Positions 40,601-48,885 of a stretch of 64,000 nt of DNA are shown in pieces. The notes below the pieces were generated by a model. It searched no databases. It was given only the letters and a program-made list of their open reading frames with translations, and had not been told where the DNA came from. Source of the stretch: Pipra filicauda (lineage: Eukaryota; Chordata; Aves; Passeriformes; Pipridae); NCBI RefSeq assembly GCF_003945595.2, contig NW_024104365.1:5241049-5305048 (forward strand). The letters run 5' to 3'. Numbering within the stretch: the stretch's first letter is position 1; each line of letters begins with the position of its first letter. The translations under genes were made by a program, and so were the position numbers.

Positions 40601-43600
40601 GAGTATTTCTGTGCTCTGTGTATTTTTCAGAATTGTATTTGCGGATTTTTTTATCATGAACCTCATTCTCTGGGGAGAAGGCTCTTCAGCAGCTATTCCA
40701 TTTGGTACTTTGGTTGCTATTTTGGCACTCTGGTTTTGCATATCTGTACCGCTGACATTTATTGGTGCCTACTTCGGTTTTAAGAAAAATGTAAGTGTTT
40801 CTAAGAAGTTGTTTTGTAAGTGTATATACATATATACACACATAAATATTTTTCACTGTATAGGCTATTACCCCTAAGCTAGTTGCATTGTTGGTTTCAG
40901 TTCTGTTCAGTTGCTTTAGAACTTTTAGATATCTGATCTTGGAAGTCTAAGGCTTTGATATTCAGTTGGTCGTTGGGGGTGATACTTCTCTGCAGTAGTT
41001 GGGGTATTGTATTTTTTTTTGAGTGACTGCTACAGATAAGTCAGTATTTTTAATTTAATTTTTATTTTAATTAGCATCTTTTTCATTACTGAAAAAATTA
41101 GTTGACTCGGCAAACATAAGGGAACGTAGGCATTTGTGGTTTTCCTCATGTATTTTTTGTTCCTGTTTGCCCACTACACTGAGGATATTTTCTGATAAAA
41201 TTGCTAGAGTTCTCCTGTAAATTATCCTCTTTACATAAGTGTTCTGTAAATGGTTATCACTGCTTGGCAGACATTAATTGGGATTTACTCCTAAACTGAT
41301 CAATTTTACTTATTTATATGAGGGCTCTTTGTGCCACTGGTGACCAAACATTTCATAATTGGGTGACCAAATCATTAAATAATGAGATTGGTGGTTCTTT
41401 TTTTTTTTCCCTTAAAAACTGGTTTACTGTCCCCCACAAACATAAATATCTCCAAGTTCGCATATTTTTGTGGCCTTTTTCCTATATCGGAAGCCAGAGT
41501 TCTGTCTTTATAGATCTCGTTTAGTACTTCACAGAAGATTACACTAAAAGGCACTTTTTAAGTCAACTGTGTAGTTATCCTCATTTTCTTAACCAGAATT
41601 CAGTGGTTTTTTTCTGATAACCATTTTGAAATTCCAGCAAGTCCCCCTGCACAGGGGCACTTCCTTTAAGAAAGGATGATTTGATAAACTAATAAGGCAA
41701 CATGGTAGGTGCCACAAAAACGTGAAAATCAAATCAGAAAGCAAGTACTTAGCTAGTATCTATTGATGCTTCTGATGTAATCTTTATGAAAGGGGAAAGA
41801 TGGAAAAGTATGCATTTATCTGCCTTTAAATTTTTTTCTCCCACCGTGCATGCATCTTAAAGTAGGATTTAATTGCTAGGTTGAATCCTCTCCATTTATA
41901 AGGATTCACGTAAGAATCCTTATGTGATTCTTGAAGTAAATCCTGAAAAACAACAGGAAGAGATTTTTAGAAGGGGAAGGCAGGAGTCTGCACCACCACT
42001 ACTACCAGCTGAAAAGTGATAAATCAGGTCAGGCTCTATAACAGAGGATAGATAAGTAAAAACAAAAAGCAAAGTTCAAAATATCTGTCATGTTTTCAGT
42101 AAGAGCTGTCTGTAGCTGAAAGCAAATGTAGGGCTGGTAGTGAAAGCAATTGTAGGTAGCTGGGTATGCACATGTTCAAAACAAAGTGCAGACTTTTGCC
42201 ACCACTCATTTTAAAAAGAAAGCAAAAAGGTAGTCGTGTAAGTTGACATTTTATTTATTTAGCAATTTTTTATTTTGTTTAAAGGCTATTGAACATCCTG
42301 TTCGCACAAATCAAATTCCTCGTCAGATTCCTGAGCAATCGTTCTATACGAAGCCATTACCTGGTATTGTCATGGGAGGGATTCTTCCTTTTGGATGTAT
42401 CTTTATACAGTTGTTCTTTATTCTCAATAGTATTTGGTAAGTTAACCACAACCTATTTGAGTTTTCTCTATCACAAAAAGTGGTAATTTCTTTGTTTAAG
42501 TTTTTCTTCAAGATGCTTTGCCTGATTTTTGGTGATGCAGAGTTACCATAATATTGGTTCAATAAAAATTTGAATGTTAACATCTTTTAATATTTTGTGA
42601 GTTTGAAGATACTCAGTGCCTGTTTTGCTTGTTGGTGTGTGTAGAGAGGTGGCTTAGCAATTTACAGCTGACCTACAGTACTCAGATAGTTCATTTTCTC
42701 GTGCTACTCCTCTGACTTCATGTGGAAGTGTTTCTGAAGGTGACATAGGGCATATAACTTAAAAGTAGTAAGAATATTAGAATTGACTTGAGGGGGTTTT
42801 TTGTAGTTGTTGTTAGGCTAGAAAAGTATTAATACTCTCAGGAGAAAAAAAACAAATTGAGAACAAATTCTTGTGAAATCATTATAAAGGAACCAAGAGA
42901 GTAATTATTTTAAAAAATAAAGCACCAAAGACTAGTCCAGTATAAGTAAATTTTGATGTGAGCTCATAGCACACTGACAAACTAATCTACTGTGAGGAAT
43001 TTGTCTTCCTTCTGGCACAATTTAGTTACTGGATCTTGTTAAACTGCTTCTGAACCTTGAATAGGTGCCTCTACCCAACACAGACAGCTACAGCATTTGA
43101 CATTTCTTGTTGTTTTGCAGCTCTGCCTCTTTGATTGAAATGTGAGGTGAAATCCAAGTTCTGCTGAAGTCAGTGGAAGAGGTCATGCTGACTTCACTGG
43201 AACTATAGTTTCACCATTATGTAATTTCTTTCCTAATATCCCAACAAGGAGCATACTTTGGGATTGCTTTCTTACTGTTGTCAGACTGAGCTGCCAAGGC
43301 ACCTCTTCTTTAGTTTGAAAATAAATTAGTCAATTGTATGGCCACACAACTGACAGTACTTCAGTAGGAAGTGAAGTACTTCATGTGAAGATGATATTAC
43401 TGCATATGAAGAGATAATATTACCACAGTGACCATTTTAATTTTTTTTAACTCCTTTTTATAGGTCCCACCAGATGTATTACATGTTTGGTTTCCTGTTT
43501 CTGGTATTCATTATTTTGGTTATTACATGTTCTGAGGCTACAATATTGCTCTGCTACTTCCATCTATGTGCAGAGGTAAGAAATGCTCTTCAGTATTCAA

Positions 43601-46600
43601 ACTTGATATTGTTTTAAGAATGCTTAAAAAAGAAGTTAACACTTCTGCGATTGAAAATAAGTATTCCAGTATTCAACGTGAACAACATTACTGGATGAGA
43701 TGTACTTTAGCCATATCTTTCAAAAGCAAAGGGGGCAACTTTTGGCAAAACTTGTAACAAATATTAAAAGCCTGCACTAGGTACTGCTAAGTCAGATATC
43801 ACATCTTAAGGTTCTAACTCCCTGTTTTCTGAACATGCTAAACTAATCCATTAACTTTTTTCAGTCAGAGTGCATTTTGGACATCCCTACCCTTGGGAAA
43901 AAAAATCTCAGTGGCTGGAAATAAGTACATCTGGCTTATTTGGGGGGTTTAGTATTTTGTTTATTTGATATTGATCCTTAGGTTTCTTATCTTGAATTGT
44001 GAATGGTGTAATAAAAGCAGTATTGATTGTATATGGTTCTTTTTCCTGTAGATAGAAAAACCTATAAAACCTCACCTTTGGACAAAGTTATATAGAAAAA
44101 GTAGCTCTGCGTCGAGTAGTAGAGTCAGTGCATTAGAAGTGCACTATTACTAATACTTCTTTTTTCCTCACTCCTTCTAGGACTATCACTGGCAGTGGCG
44201 TTCATTTCTCACTAGTGGTTTCACTGCAGTTTATTTCCTAATATATGCAATACATTATTTTTTTTCTAAACTGCAAATCACAGGAACAGCTAGCACCATT
44301 TTGTATTTCGGTTATACCATGATTATGGTTTTGATCTTCTTCCTTTTCACAGGTAAGTATTGAACGTTAACTTTAAATTTTGAGTCTACCTTTAGTTTTG
44401 CACAGTAGAATCCTTGGCAAAATTCACCTTGATACAGAATTAAAAATTACGTATGTCTTTGATTTTTTTTCCAGGTAGTTATGTGGCATATTGCAACTCT
44501 GATCACAAATTTTAGTGAAAGAGATTAAGTGAGGATGAGGCAAAACTACTGCTAATTTGAGGTGTGGCCAATAATTAGGTCTTCAAATATGTGATAAATA
44601 CTTCTCCAGATTTCATTCTTATGTTAGTCATATGACAAACTCATTTTTTAAAATTAGTTGTCTTCGGAGAAGCACACTTCAAATCACACACAATCAAGTA
44701 TATAAGTTACAGTGTCAAGATAAAAATTGCAGCTTTTGTGGAATAGGAGGAAGGAAAAGAGGAAGAGAGAGGAATAAAAATTGACAGAGAATACTTTTTT
44801 CTTTATTGCATTGAAGTGACATGAAAAGCAGACAGAATTTCTCTGACATTTTTTGTATCAATCTCGTCAGAACCTTGTAATCCTCATTGTGAGCTTCTGG
44901 AAAAACACCTGTCAGGTGCTGCCTTTTCATTTCCTCTTCAGTATGTGAGATGAGGCCACAAAATCATCCATTGTCATCTTCAGTACTAAGAAGGAACCTT
45001 TAGTCAGACACATATGTCACTTGTTTAGGGTGGAAGAATGGCAGTGAAAATGCAAAAAGTCTCCACTGAAACTGATGCAACCTCCAACTCCTCAAACAAT
45101 CTCAAGAAATTCTATGTTTTGCTCCAGCAGAATACAATCTGTCTTTGTATACTTTACCCTATAGAGCAATATTTTTGAAACTATTTTGAACCAATGGTTT
45201 AAATAATTTCAAGTTTTACAAGTTTATGATGACATTTAATGATTCTGAATGCTTTGATGCATATTTATGTATGCACGCTATATTTTGAGGCTTCCTAGAA
45301 TACAAATGGCTTGCCATCAGAGCTTTTAATACAGATCTCACTGTAACTATTAAATAGAATTTTCATTTCCACTTACCACAGGAGAGCAAAAATGATCTAA
45401 TGAGAAAAGAACTGACATTTGAGACTGGAGTTCATTTTAAGTATAACTGAATATTATTCAAAGACATTGCCACTTCAGCTAAGGAAATATTGAAGCTGTT
45501 TGTGCACCATGACAGTGCAGATGATGATGATGAACAGGAGCAATGGCCTGCAAGGATTTTCTTGGGTCATTGCCTGTTAAAAGGAAGGAGTGGGACTTAA
45601 GTACATTATATAATCTCGAAATGAAATGAAAACTGATCAAACTGTGTTCCAGAAGGGGTTAGTTTTATCTTCCATCCTTCATTTTAAGTCAGAGATTCTG
45701 CCTCCCTTGCTCACTTTGTTTTCCTTCTCACACTGCTTTTTTCTTTAACCTTTATTTCTGCTCTGGGTTTACTGATAGTGTCATTGAACTAAGGAATCAT
45801 AGAATGCATGGTTGTTCAACTAGAAATGAATGGGTAGTGCTGTATGTAGATCGATTTTTAAATGCAGTACAAACTTACAAAGTAGCGTGAAAAATAATTA
45901 GGCCTTACATAAGTGTAAGGTCAATTAATTTAGTTTCACCAGCTTTTCCCACAGATGATCAGCATATCTGCCTTTAATAGTAGTTTTGCCCAAAACCAGG
46001 ACTGTGTTTACCCTTTCTCCTTTGTTCACTCCGTTTACTTTGGATGTGTGTAGTAATTCTGGAGTGCACACATTCAGGGGAATTTACAGTAATTTTCTGT
46101 GCAGAGATTTGATCGAGTTGCCTTTCTGCAATTCAGGTACCCATATAATTTCCATCTTTTGCCCATATTCTTTCAAGTCAGTCATGTCACATGACATTGT
46201 CTAGAGGCATTAAGATGTGCCTGGTGCATACCCCTTTTCCTTTGCTCATGTGTTCACTTTCTGTTGACCAAGTGGCTGTGCAGTGCCTGCCAGCAGATTT
46301 GGGGAGTCATTTTTAGGGTAGGTTCACAAGCATGCAAAGAGGAGGTAATTTATTCTCAGCCCCCTTAGATGCTTTCTGTGGCAGTCACTTCTTTGTAATT
46401 GGGACAGTGGAGATGTGAGTTGTGCTGTGCAACTTGAACCACGCTTTCAGAGTTTGTGTACTCTTGGGTTTTTAAATTTTCAGTTTCTATATTGAAATCG
46501 GGAGAATACATATGAAGTTAAGCAGATGGTTAGAACTTTGAAACATCATACACTTAATGATTTTTTTTGTCTACTTCCCACAAGGTTAAGTGCAAATTAT

Positions 46601-48282
46601 CTCCTAATTTTGGGGAATAATCCTATTCCTTAAATTTAAGAATAATTTTGTTCATTTAGGTTGATAAGAACTCGAGAGCAGGTATGCTCAGTTCTCTGAG
46701 ATTTACGGAAGTGCCCTGAGATAAGGTTTTACTGAAGAAGTTAAGACATGGGGTAAAGAGACAAGGAATTCTCCAGTTTCTTAAACAAAAAAGCATATTA
46801 GTAGTTTAGCAAAAACTGTTCCCAAAGGCAACTGACTTTTCCCATGTCAGGATGATAAAGAAGCTAAAAGGAAAAAATCATAATTGTTGTATCAAAACTA
46901 TTCTGCTGCTGCTTACTCATCTGTTAAAAATTGTCAGTATCAGGAAGGGTTTTGACAGTGCCCTGCTGCTATGTAACACATGCTTCAGGCACTTGCATCC
47001 ATACTGCATTCCAGGTCATTGATCAGACTCAGCAGGCAAAATACCGGGAGCTACATGACAAACCTTTGATTCACAGCTGGGACCACAACTACGTATCACA
47101 GTAAATGAGTCAGTTAAACATCAGTAGTTTAGGAAGCGTAAAGGGAAAAAGAAAATTACCATGATATCATTCATGGTTTCTTTCAAGGTTTTATAGCAAG
47201 TGAGTTACCACACAAATTTTGTTGTGCCTCTTACCAGATCTAAAATAAAGGCATCTTTTTCCTTTAAAGAACTTCCTTGGCTCTTGCATAAGTTAAGGCT
47301 ATGATTTTAGAAGAAGTACTCAGGCAAAAATCAGATAATCTTCAGGGCTTTTTTCTTGTCTTAGTTTTTGTGGGAAATTAAGGTTCCTGTAACAGGTGTT
47401 CTGAGCTGCTATTTAGTCCAGTATCATCCTGATTGAGGCTGAATTTTGAAGTAATCCAGTTAAATTAACAAAGCCCAACTGCATTAACTATTTCACATCC
47501 AGAATAATATTTTTATTAAAAGCTTCTGTTGGTGTTTCACCAAGAGAACGGATAAAGCTATTTTTATTCTGCTAAGTTATCAGGGAAATGGTTTTCATCC
47601 TTAAAGTTCAGTTCAGATTTGTGTATACCCTTTGACTGCCTTACTCGTTTTCAGTAGGAACTACAAGTTGTGTAGTAACTACACTATGGTTTAAAATTTC
47701 TATTATCTTGATCTTTGTAGAAATAAAGGTAGTGCTCCAATTTTCCGGGACCTTAAAGTATAACTAAGAAATGAGAACTCCCTTTGATGCTGTCAGTTTA
47801 ATTGGTTTATTAACTCTAATAATATTCTGACAGCTGAGTGCGTGTGACTAGTCACTGAAGAAGGGTGAAATGGAGCAATGTGAAGGAGCTGGACTGCAGC
47901 ATACTGAAACAACAAAGAACGAATATGTAGTAAGACAAATAACACAGAAACATCTTAAAACAAGAATCTTCCACATGATCTGTGATCGTAAAGTTATTGA
48001 GATACTTTATATAGAGTAGTTGATGCTTGTAAAGACCAGGTACTGTCTGTAACTTTCCATTATCTTTTCCGTTATCTGATCTGATTAATATGAAGACTAT
48101 GGATAGCAGATCGCATATACGTATGTCCTGATTCATGAAGTACAAGTAGAAATGGGTGTCTCCTGTGTCAGTGTTCCTAACATGTAACTTTTATCTTTTT
48201 TTTTTTTTTTTTAGGGACAATTGGATTCTTTGCATGCTTTTGGTTTGTAACCAAAATATACAGCGTAGTGAAAGTTGACTGA
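19362..48282 (+). CDS. TM9SF2: TM9SF2, transmembrane 9 superfamily member 2 (whole coding span, 17 exons)
   Basis: The spliced product is a nonaspanin, a nine-pass membrane protein of the Golgi and endosomes. In mammalian cells it has been linked to heparan-sulfate and glycolipid synthesis through Golgi enzyme localisation. I joined 17 exons by their GT-AG borders. They total 1953 nt, giving 650 residues against 663 in human; the difference lies mostly in the signal peptide. Residues 1-22 form an Ala/Leu-rich signal peptide, and the mature chain starts [12 protein letters not shown], a family hallmark. Residues 23 to about 289 are the lumenal domain with paired cysteines. The first membrane helix is at about 290-312, a cytosolic loop runs to about 355, and eight more helices follow to the C-terminus. 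The chain ends in KVD, matching the KxD/E COPI-type Golgi retention signal known for this family. All junctions are in phase and no disabling mutation is seen. Identification is from recognised protein sequence; start and ends are read directly. Confidence 0.98.
19686..19940 (-). mobile_element. CR1 LINE fragment in intron 1
   Basis: It begins with a CR1 3'-region complement (TTCGGGTTGGGAGAGATCTC) and continues through GACCCCCCTGGGCAGTCTGT and AGCAGTTCTTCCTCGTGTTG to TTTATGGCCATTGCTCATTG. It is antisense to TM9SF2 and starts 192 bp after the exon 1 donor. Confidence 0.9.
19941..20792. other. Intron 1, no element recognised
   Basis: Single-copy-looking intronic DNA, GC-richer near the promoter. 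No second exon or repeat is recognised. Confidence 0.5.
20793..21045 (-). mobile_element. Older CR1 LINE fragment in intron 1
   Basis: A diverged CR1 complement with TTGTTTAAGCCAGCCTTGG, CATGGAGCATCCATCTCC, AATGTTTTTTCTTCAAATAC and TTTTAAGCTGCAGTTTGTAT. It is more decayed than the other copies, implying an older insertion. Confidence 0.75.
21046..22710. other. Intron 1, middle part, no element recognised
   Basis: Mostly AT-rich single-copy-looking DNA, with a G run near 22350 and a T run near 22525. Nothing coding is recognised. Confidence 0.5.
22716..23315 (+). mobile_element. Solo LTR of an avian endogenous retrovirus (intron 1)
   Basis: A 600 bp element starts TGTTGTGGTTTAACTCCAGC and ends CTGAAATGAGGACA (TG...CA ends). 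It has an AT-rich centre with AATAAA-type motifs. The imperfect 5 bp flanks ACTTC (22711) and ACTTA (23316) fit a target-site duplication. It resembles LTRs abundant in songbird genomes. No internal gag, pol or env lies next to it, so it is a solo LTR left by recombination. Confidence 0.85.
24216..24283 (+). CDS. TM9SF2: TM9SF2 coding exon 2 (residues 45-67)
   Basis: Acceptor TTTCAG, donor GTAAGTA. It encodes [20 protein letters not shown] followed by YTA, which matches the conserved [12 protein letters not shown] block of the family. The last codon is split 2+1 with exon 3. Confidence 0.97.
24464..24520 (+). pseudogene. Decayed partial copy of TM9SF2 exon 4 inside intron 2
   Basis: This 57 bp stretch aligns with 26318-26375 of exon 4 with five substitutions and one missing A, about 90% identity. 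It reads [10 protein letters not shown], then the single-base deletion shifts the frame; in the shifted frame SMILNY is followed by a stop. Exon 4 itself reads [16 protein letters not shown]. Similarity stops 3 bp before the exon 4 donor, and neither the donor nor the upstream half of the exon is kept. It is therefore a non-functional fragment, from local duplication or reinsertion of a transcript piece. Confidence 0.85.
24631..24660. repeat. (TG)n(TA)n microsatellite in intron 2
   Basis: Five TG units run into TA repeats, with one interruption (TTTATATATA). Confidence 0.9.
25458..25551 (+). CDS. TM9SF2: TM9SF2 coding exon 3 (residues 67-98)
   Basis: Acceptor ATTCAG. It encodes [20 protein letters not shown] and then [11 protein letters not shown], a highly conserved lumenal segment. 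The donor GTTTGT is a poor match to consensus at positions +3 and +4. No other GT keeps both the protein match and the frame. At 94 nt the exon is not a multiple of three, so skipping it would shift the frame. Confidence 0.96.
26251..26378 (+). CDS. TM9SF2: TM9SF2 coding exon 4 (residues 99-141)
   Basis: Acceptor TTCTTAG, donor GTAAGT. It encodes [20 protein letters not shown], then the [20 protein letters not shown] block and HHW (last codon split). It is lumenal and carries two cysteines. A decayed copy of its last 58 bp lies in intron 2 (24464-24520). Confidence 0.97.
28924..29905 (-). mobile_element. CR1 LINE, 3' part, interrupted by an LTR (intron 4)
   Basis: It starts with the CR1 3'-end complement (AATCATAGAGTTGTTTAGAT, TGGAAAAGACCTTTAAGATC). 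From about 29216 the CR1 body runs through ACTGCCAAGTACACCAC, AGCACTTCACTGGGCAGCCT, GGTATAAGGTCTCCCCTGAG and ACCCCCAGGTCCTTTTTCAC. It breaks at 29905 and resumes at 31105. About 240 bp between 28971 and 29215 do not match the usual CR1 order. Confidence 0.92.
29906..31098. mobile_element. LTR-like insertion (about 1.19 kb) inside CR1
   Basis: The element starts TGTGGTGGTTTGAAA and ends with its exact 15 bp reverse complement TTTCAAACCACCACA. It is flanked by 6 bp copies TGCAAC (29900-29905) and TGCGAC (31099-31104), which differ by one CpG-type transition. The host CR1 continues seamlessly on both sides. TG...CA ends with a 6 bp duplication fit a solo LTR of an ERVK-like retrovirus. AATAAA occurs on both strands (30138 on +, about 30086 on -), so orientation is unclear. 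No retroviral coding region remains. Confidence 0.75.
31105..31215 (-). mobile_element. CR1 LINE, 5' remainder after the LTR (intron 4)
   Basis: It resumes the interrupted CR1 with CCAGGTGCAGGACCCAGCAC, TTGGCCTTGTTGAACCTCAT and a diverged continuation. The right boundary is uncertain because similarity fades. Confidence 0.85.
31216..32083. other. Intron 4, no element recognised
   Basis: AT-rich intronic sequence. No repeat or exon is recognised. Confidence 0.5.
32084..32290 (+). mobile_element. CR1 LINE 3' end just upstream of exon 5
   Basis: Sense-orientation CR1 with GGAAGAAATTCTTTACAGAG, GGAATGGGCTGCCCAGGGAA, CATCCCTGGAGGTTTTTAAG, GGACTTCATGATCTCAGAGG and the 3' end GCTGATTCTATGAT. Only 35 bp separate it from exon 5. 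Confidence 0.95.
32326..32455 (+). CDS. TM9SF2: TM9SF2 coding exon 5 (residues 141-184)
   Basis: Acceptor TTTACAG, donor GTATGT. It encodes [20 protein letters not shown], then [20 protein letters not shown] and VIN. Four cysteines mark the core of the lumenal domain. A CR1 fragment ends only 35 bp upstream of this exon, so the acceptor region of intron 4 is unusually compressed. Confidence 0.98.
33918..34042 (+). CDS. TM9SF2: TM9SF2 coding exon 6 (residues 185-226)
   Basis: Acceptor GTTGCAG, donor GTTAGT. It encodes [20 protein letters not shown] and then [20 protein letters not shown] plus K. The FYIFNHVDI block is diagnostic of TM9SF2. The final codon is split 2+1. Confidence 0.97.
34901..35012 (+). 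CDS. TM9SF2: TM9SF2 coding exon 7 (residues 226-263)
   Basis: Acceptor CCTGCAG, donor GTGAGT. It encodes [20 protein letters not shown] and then [17 protein letters not shown], matching the conserved [15 protein letters not shown] segment at the end of the lumenal domain. It ends in phase 0. Confidence 0.97.
36892..36971 (+). CDS. TM9SF2: TM9SF2 coding exon 8 (residues 264-290)
   Basis: Acceptor TTTCAG, donor GTGAGA. It encodes [20 protein letters not shown] and THIQWF. The [18 protein letters not shown] motif directly precedes the first membrane helix in all TM9 proteins. The last codon (Ser) is split with exon 9. Confidence 0.98.
37003..37026. repeat. Tandem 12 bp duplication in intron 8
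   Basis: ACTGAAGTGTTT is repeated twice head to tail within the 97 bp intron 8. Confidence 0.85.
37069..37177 (+). CDS. TM9SF2: TM9SF2 coding exon 9 (residues 290-326)
   Basis: Acceptor AATTCAG, donor GTAAGT. It encodes the first transmembrane helix ([20 protein letters not shown]), then [17 protein letters not shown] entering the cytosolic loop. The intron before it is only 97 bp. Confidence 0.98.
37301..37433 (+). CDS. TM9SF2: TM9SF2 coding exon 10 (residues 327-371)
   Basis: Acceptor TTTACAG, donor GTAAGT. It encodes [20 protein letters not shown], the conserved cytosolic [13 protein letters not shown] motif, then [20 protein letters not shown] and FVTL, which begins the second membrane helix. 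The last codon is split 1+2. Confidence 0.98.
37665..37784 (+). CDS. TM9SF2: TM9SF2 coding exon 11 (residues 371-411)
   Basis: Acceptor TTCACAG, donor GTGAGT. It encodes [20 protein letters not shown] and [28 protein letters not shown] and GYVAARFYK are family signatures flanking membrane helices. The exon has phase-1 boundaries on both sides. Confidence 0.98.
37785..39944. other. Intron 11, no element recognised
   Basis: It contains a 118-codon open frame (38331-38687) with no conserved motif and no splice borders that join it to TM9SF2. I regard it as chance. Confidence 0.5.
39945..40002 (+). CDS. TM9SF2: TM9SF2 coding exon 12 (residues 411-430)
   Basis: This is the smallest coding exon at 58 nt. 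Acceptor ATACAG, donor GTAAGT. It encodes [18 protein letters not shown], with split codons on both sides. FGG-KWKTN is a strongly conserved loop of TM9 proteins. Confidence 0.97.
40631..40790 (+). CDS. TM9SF2: TM9SF2 coding exon 13 (residues 430-483)
   Basis: Acceptor TTTTCAG, donor GTAAGT. It encodes [20 protein letters not shown], then [20 protein letters not shown] and [13 protein letters not shown]. It covers two membrane helices joined by the conserved GSS-AIPFGT loop. Confidence 0.98.
41898..41923. repeat. Short perfect inverted repeat in intron 13
   Basis: Arms ATAAGGATTC and GAATCCTTAT (10 bp each) with a 6 nt loop. Confidence 0.8.
42285..42436 (+). CDS. TM9SF2: TM9SF2 coding exon 14 (residues 484-534)
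   Basis: The acceptor is the less common TTTAAAG form; donor GTAAGT. It encodes [20 protein letters not shown], then [20 protein letters not shown] and [10 protein letters not shown]. The [13 protein letters not shown] loop and the [15 protein letters not shown] helix are hallmarks of the family. Confidence 0.98.
43464..43575 (+). CDS. TM9SF2: TM9SF2 coding exon 15 (residues 534-571)
   Basis: Acceptor TATAG, donor GTAAGA. It encodes [20 protein letters not shown] and [17 protein letters not shown], one membrane helix and the start of the next. It ends in phase 0. Confidence 0.98.
44181..44352 (+). CDS. TM9SF2: TM9SF2 coding exon 16 (residues 572-629)
   Basis: Acceptor CTTCTAG, donor GTAAGT. 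It encodes [20 protein letters not shown], then [20 protein letters not shown] and [17 protein letters not shown]. The DYHWQWRSF motif is invariant in the family. The exon carries the penultimate helices and is followed by a 3.86 kb intron. Confidence 0.98.
44353..48214. other. Intron 16, no element recognised
   Basis: The largest of the 3' introns. A short TCATAGAATGCATGG near 45800 resembles a CR1 end but is too short to call. Otherwise nothing is recognised. Confidence 0.5.
48215..48282 (+). CDS. TM9SF2: TM9SF2 coding exon 17 and stop (residues 629-650)
   Basis: A very strong acceptor with a poly-T run of about 20 bases precedes TAG. The exon encodes [20 protein letters not shown] and the final D, then TGA. 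The ninth membrane helix is followed by a short cytosolic tail ending in K-V-D, which fits the KxD/E Golgi retention signal of TM9SF proteins. Confidence 0.98.
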
Positions 48283-48885
48283 AGAAACCAATGTAAAGAA
48301 TAACACAGAAGAGGTTTAATCTTCATTAACGTAACTTAAAGACCTGGTCTTACTGATGAACTTGAGCTTTATCAGAAGTATTGGCTTCCTGTTCTTTGAG
48401 AATGATACTGAATATGCACCTACTTTTAAACTAACACGTTTGTATTGTGACTTAACAACCTGTTTTCATTCAAATCTTAATGAAGATCAGAGTTACAGTA
48501 TTTATGCATTTGTAAATACAATTATACTTTAAAAGAAACGTTAAATTCTAATGGCAGGGTAGAAGTGGCTGTATTACACAACTTAATGATACTTCTGATC
48601 AAAGTACAACTGTAAATAGGTTTTTCTAGCTTGGTAGGTGGGATGAATTATTTTTCTTTGAGGGAAATGAGAACTTTTTATTATGCTGACTTTGAAGGAT
48701 GACTCTTAAGAAGTGTTGCTTTTAGGCTGGATGTGATTTTTATTTTTTACTGGTATTACATCCATAAATATTCTGATTTTTGTGACTTAATTAGTTTTGG
48801 TGTTCTCGGCCTTTTAAACTATGTGCCTCTTGAGTCCTTGAATTTATAAATTCATAATCTAATAAACATTGTAAAAATGTCTTCA
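48283..48885 (+). other. TM9SF2: TM9SF2 3' untranslated region
   Basis: AT-rich sequence from the TGA to the expected cleavage site after AATAAA at 48861-48866. The cleavage position is inferred. A second AATAAA near 49289 could give a longer transcript. Confidence 0.75.
48861..48866 (+). terminator. Poly(A) signal AATAAA for TM9SF2
   Basis: A canonical hexamer 579 nt after the stop codon, followed by a T/GT-containing stretch within 30 nt. It is the first consensus AATAAA after the coding region. Confidence 0.75.

Noticed and set aside
45785..45835. CR1-like ATCATAGAATGCATGG in intron 16
   Set aside because: Only about 15 bases resemble the CR1 end, which is too short to call.
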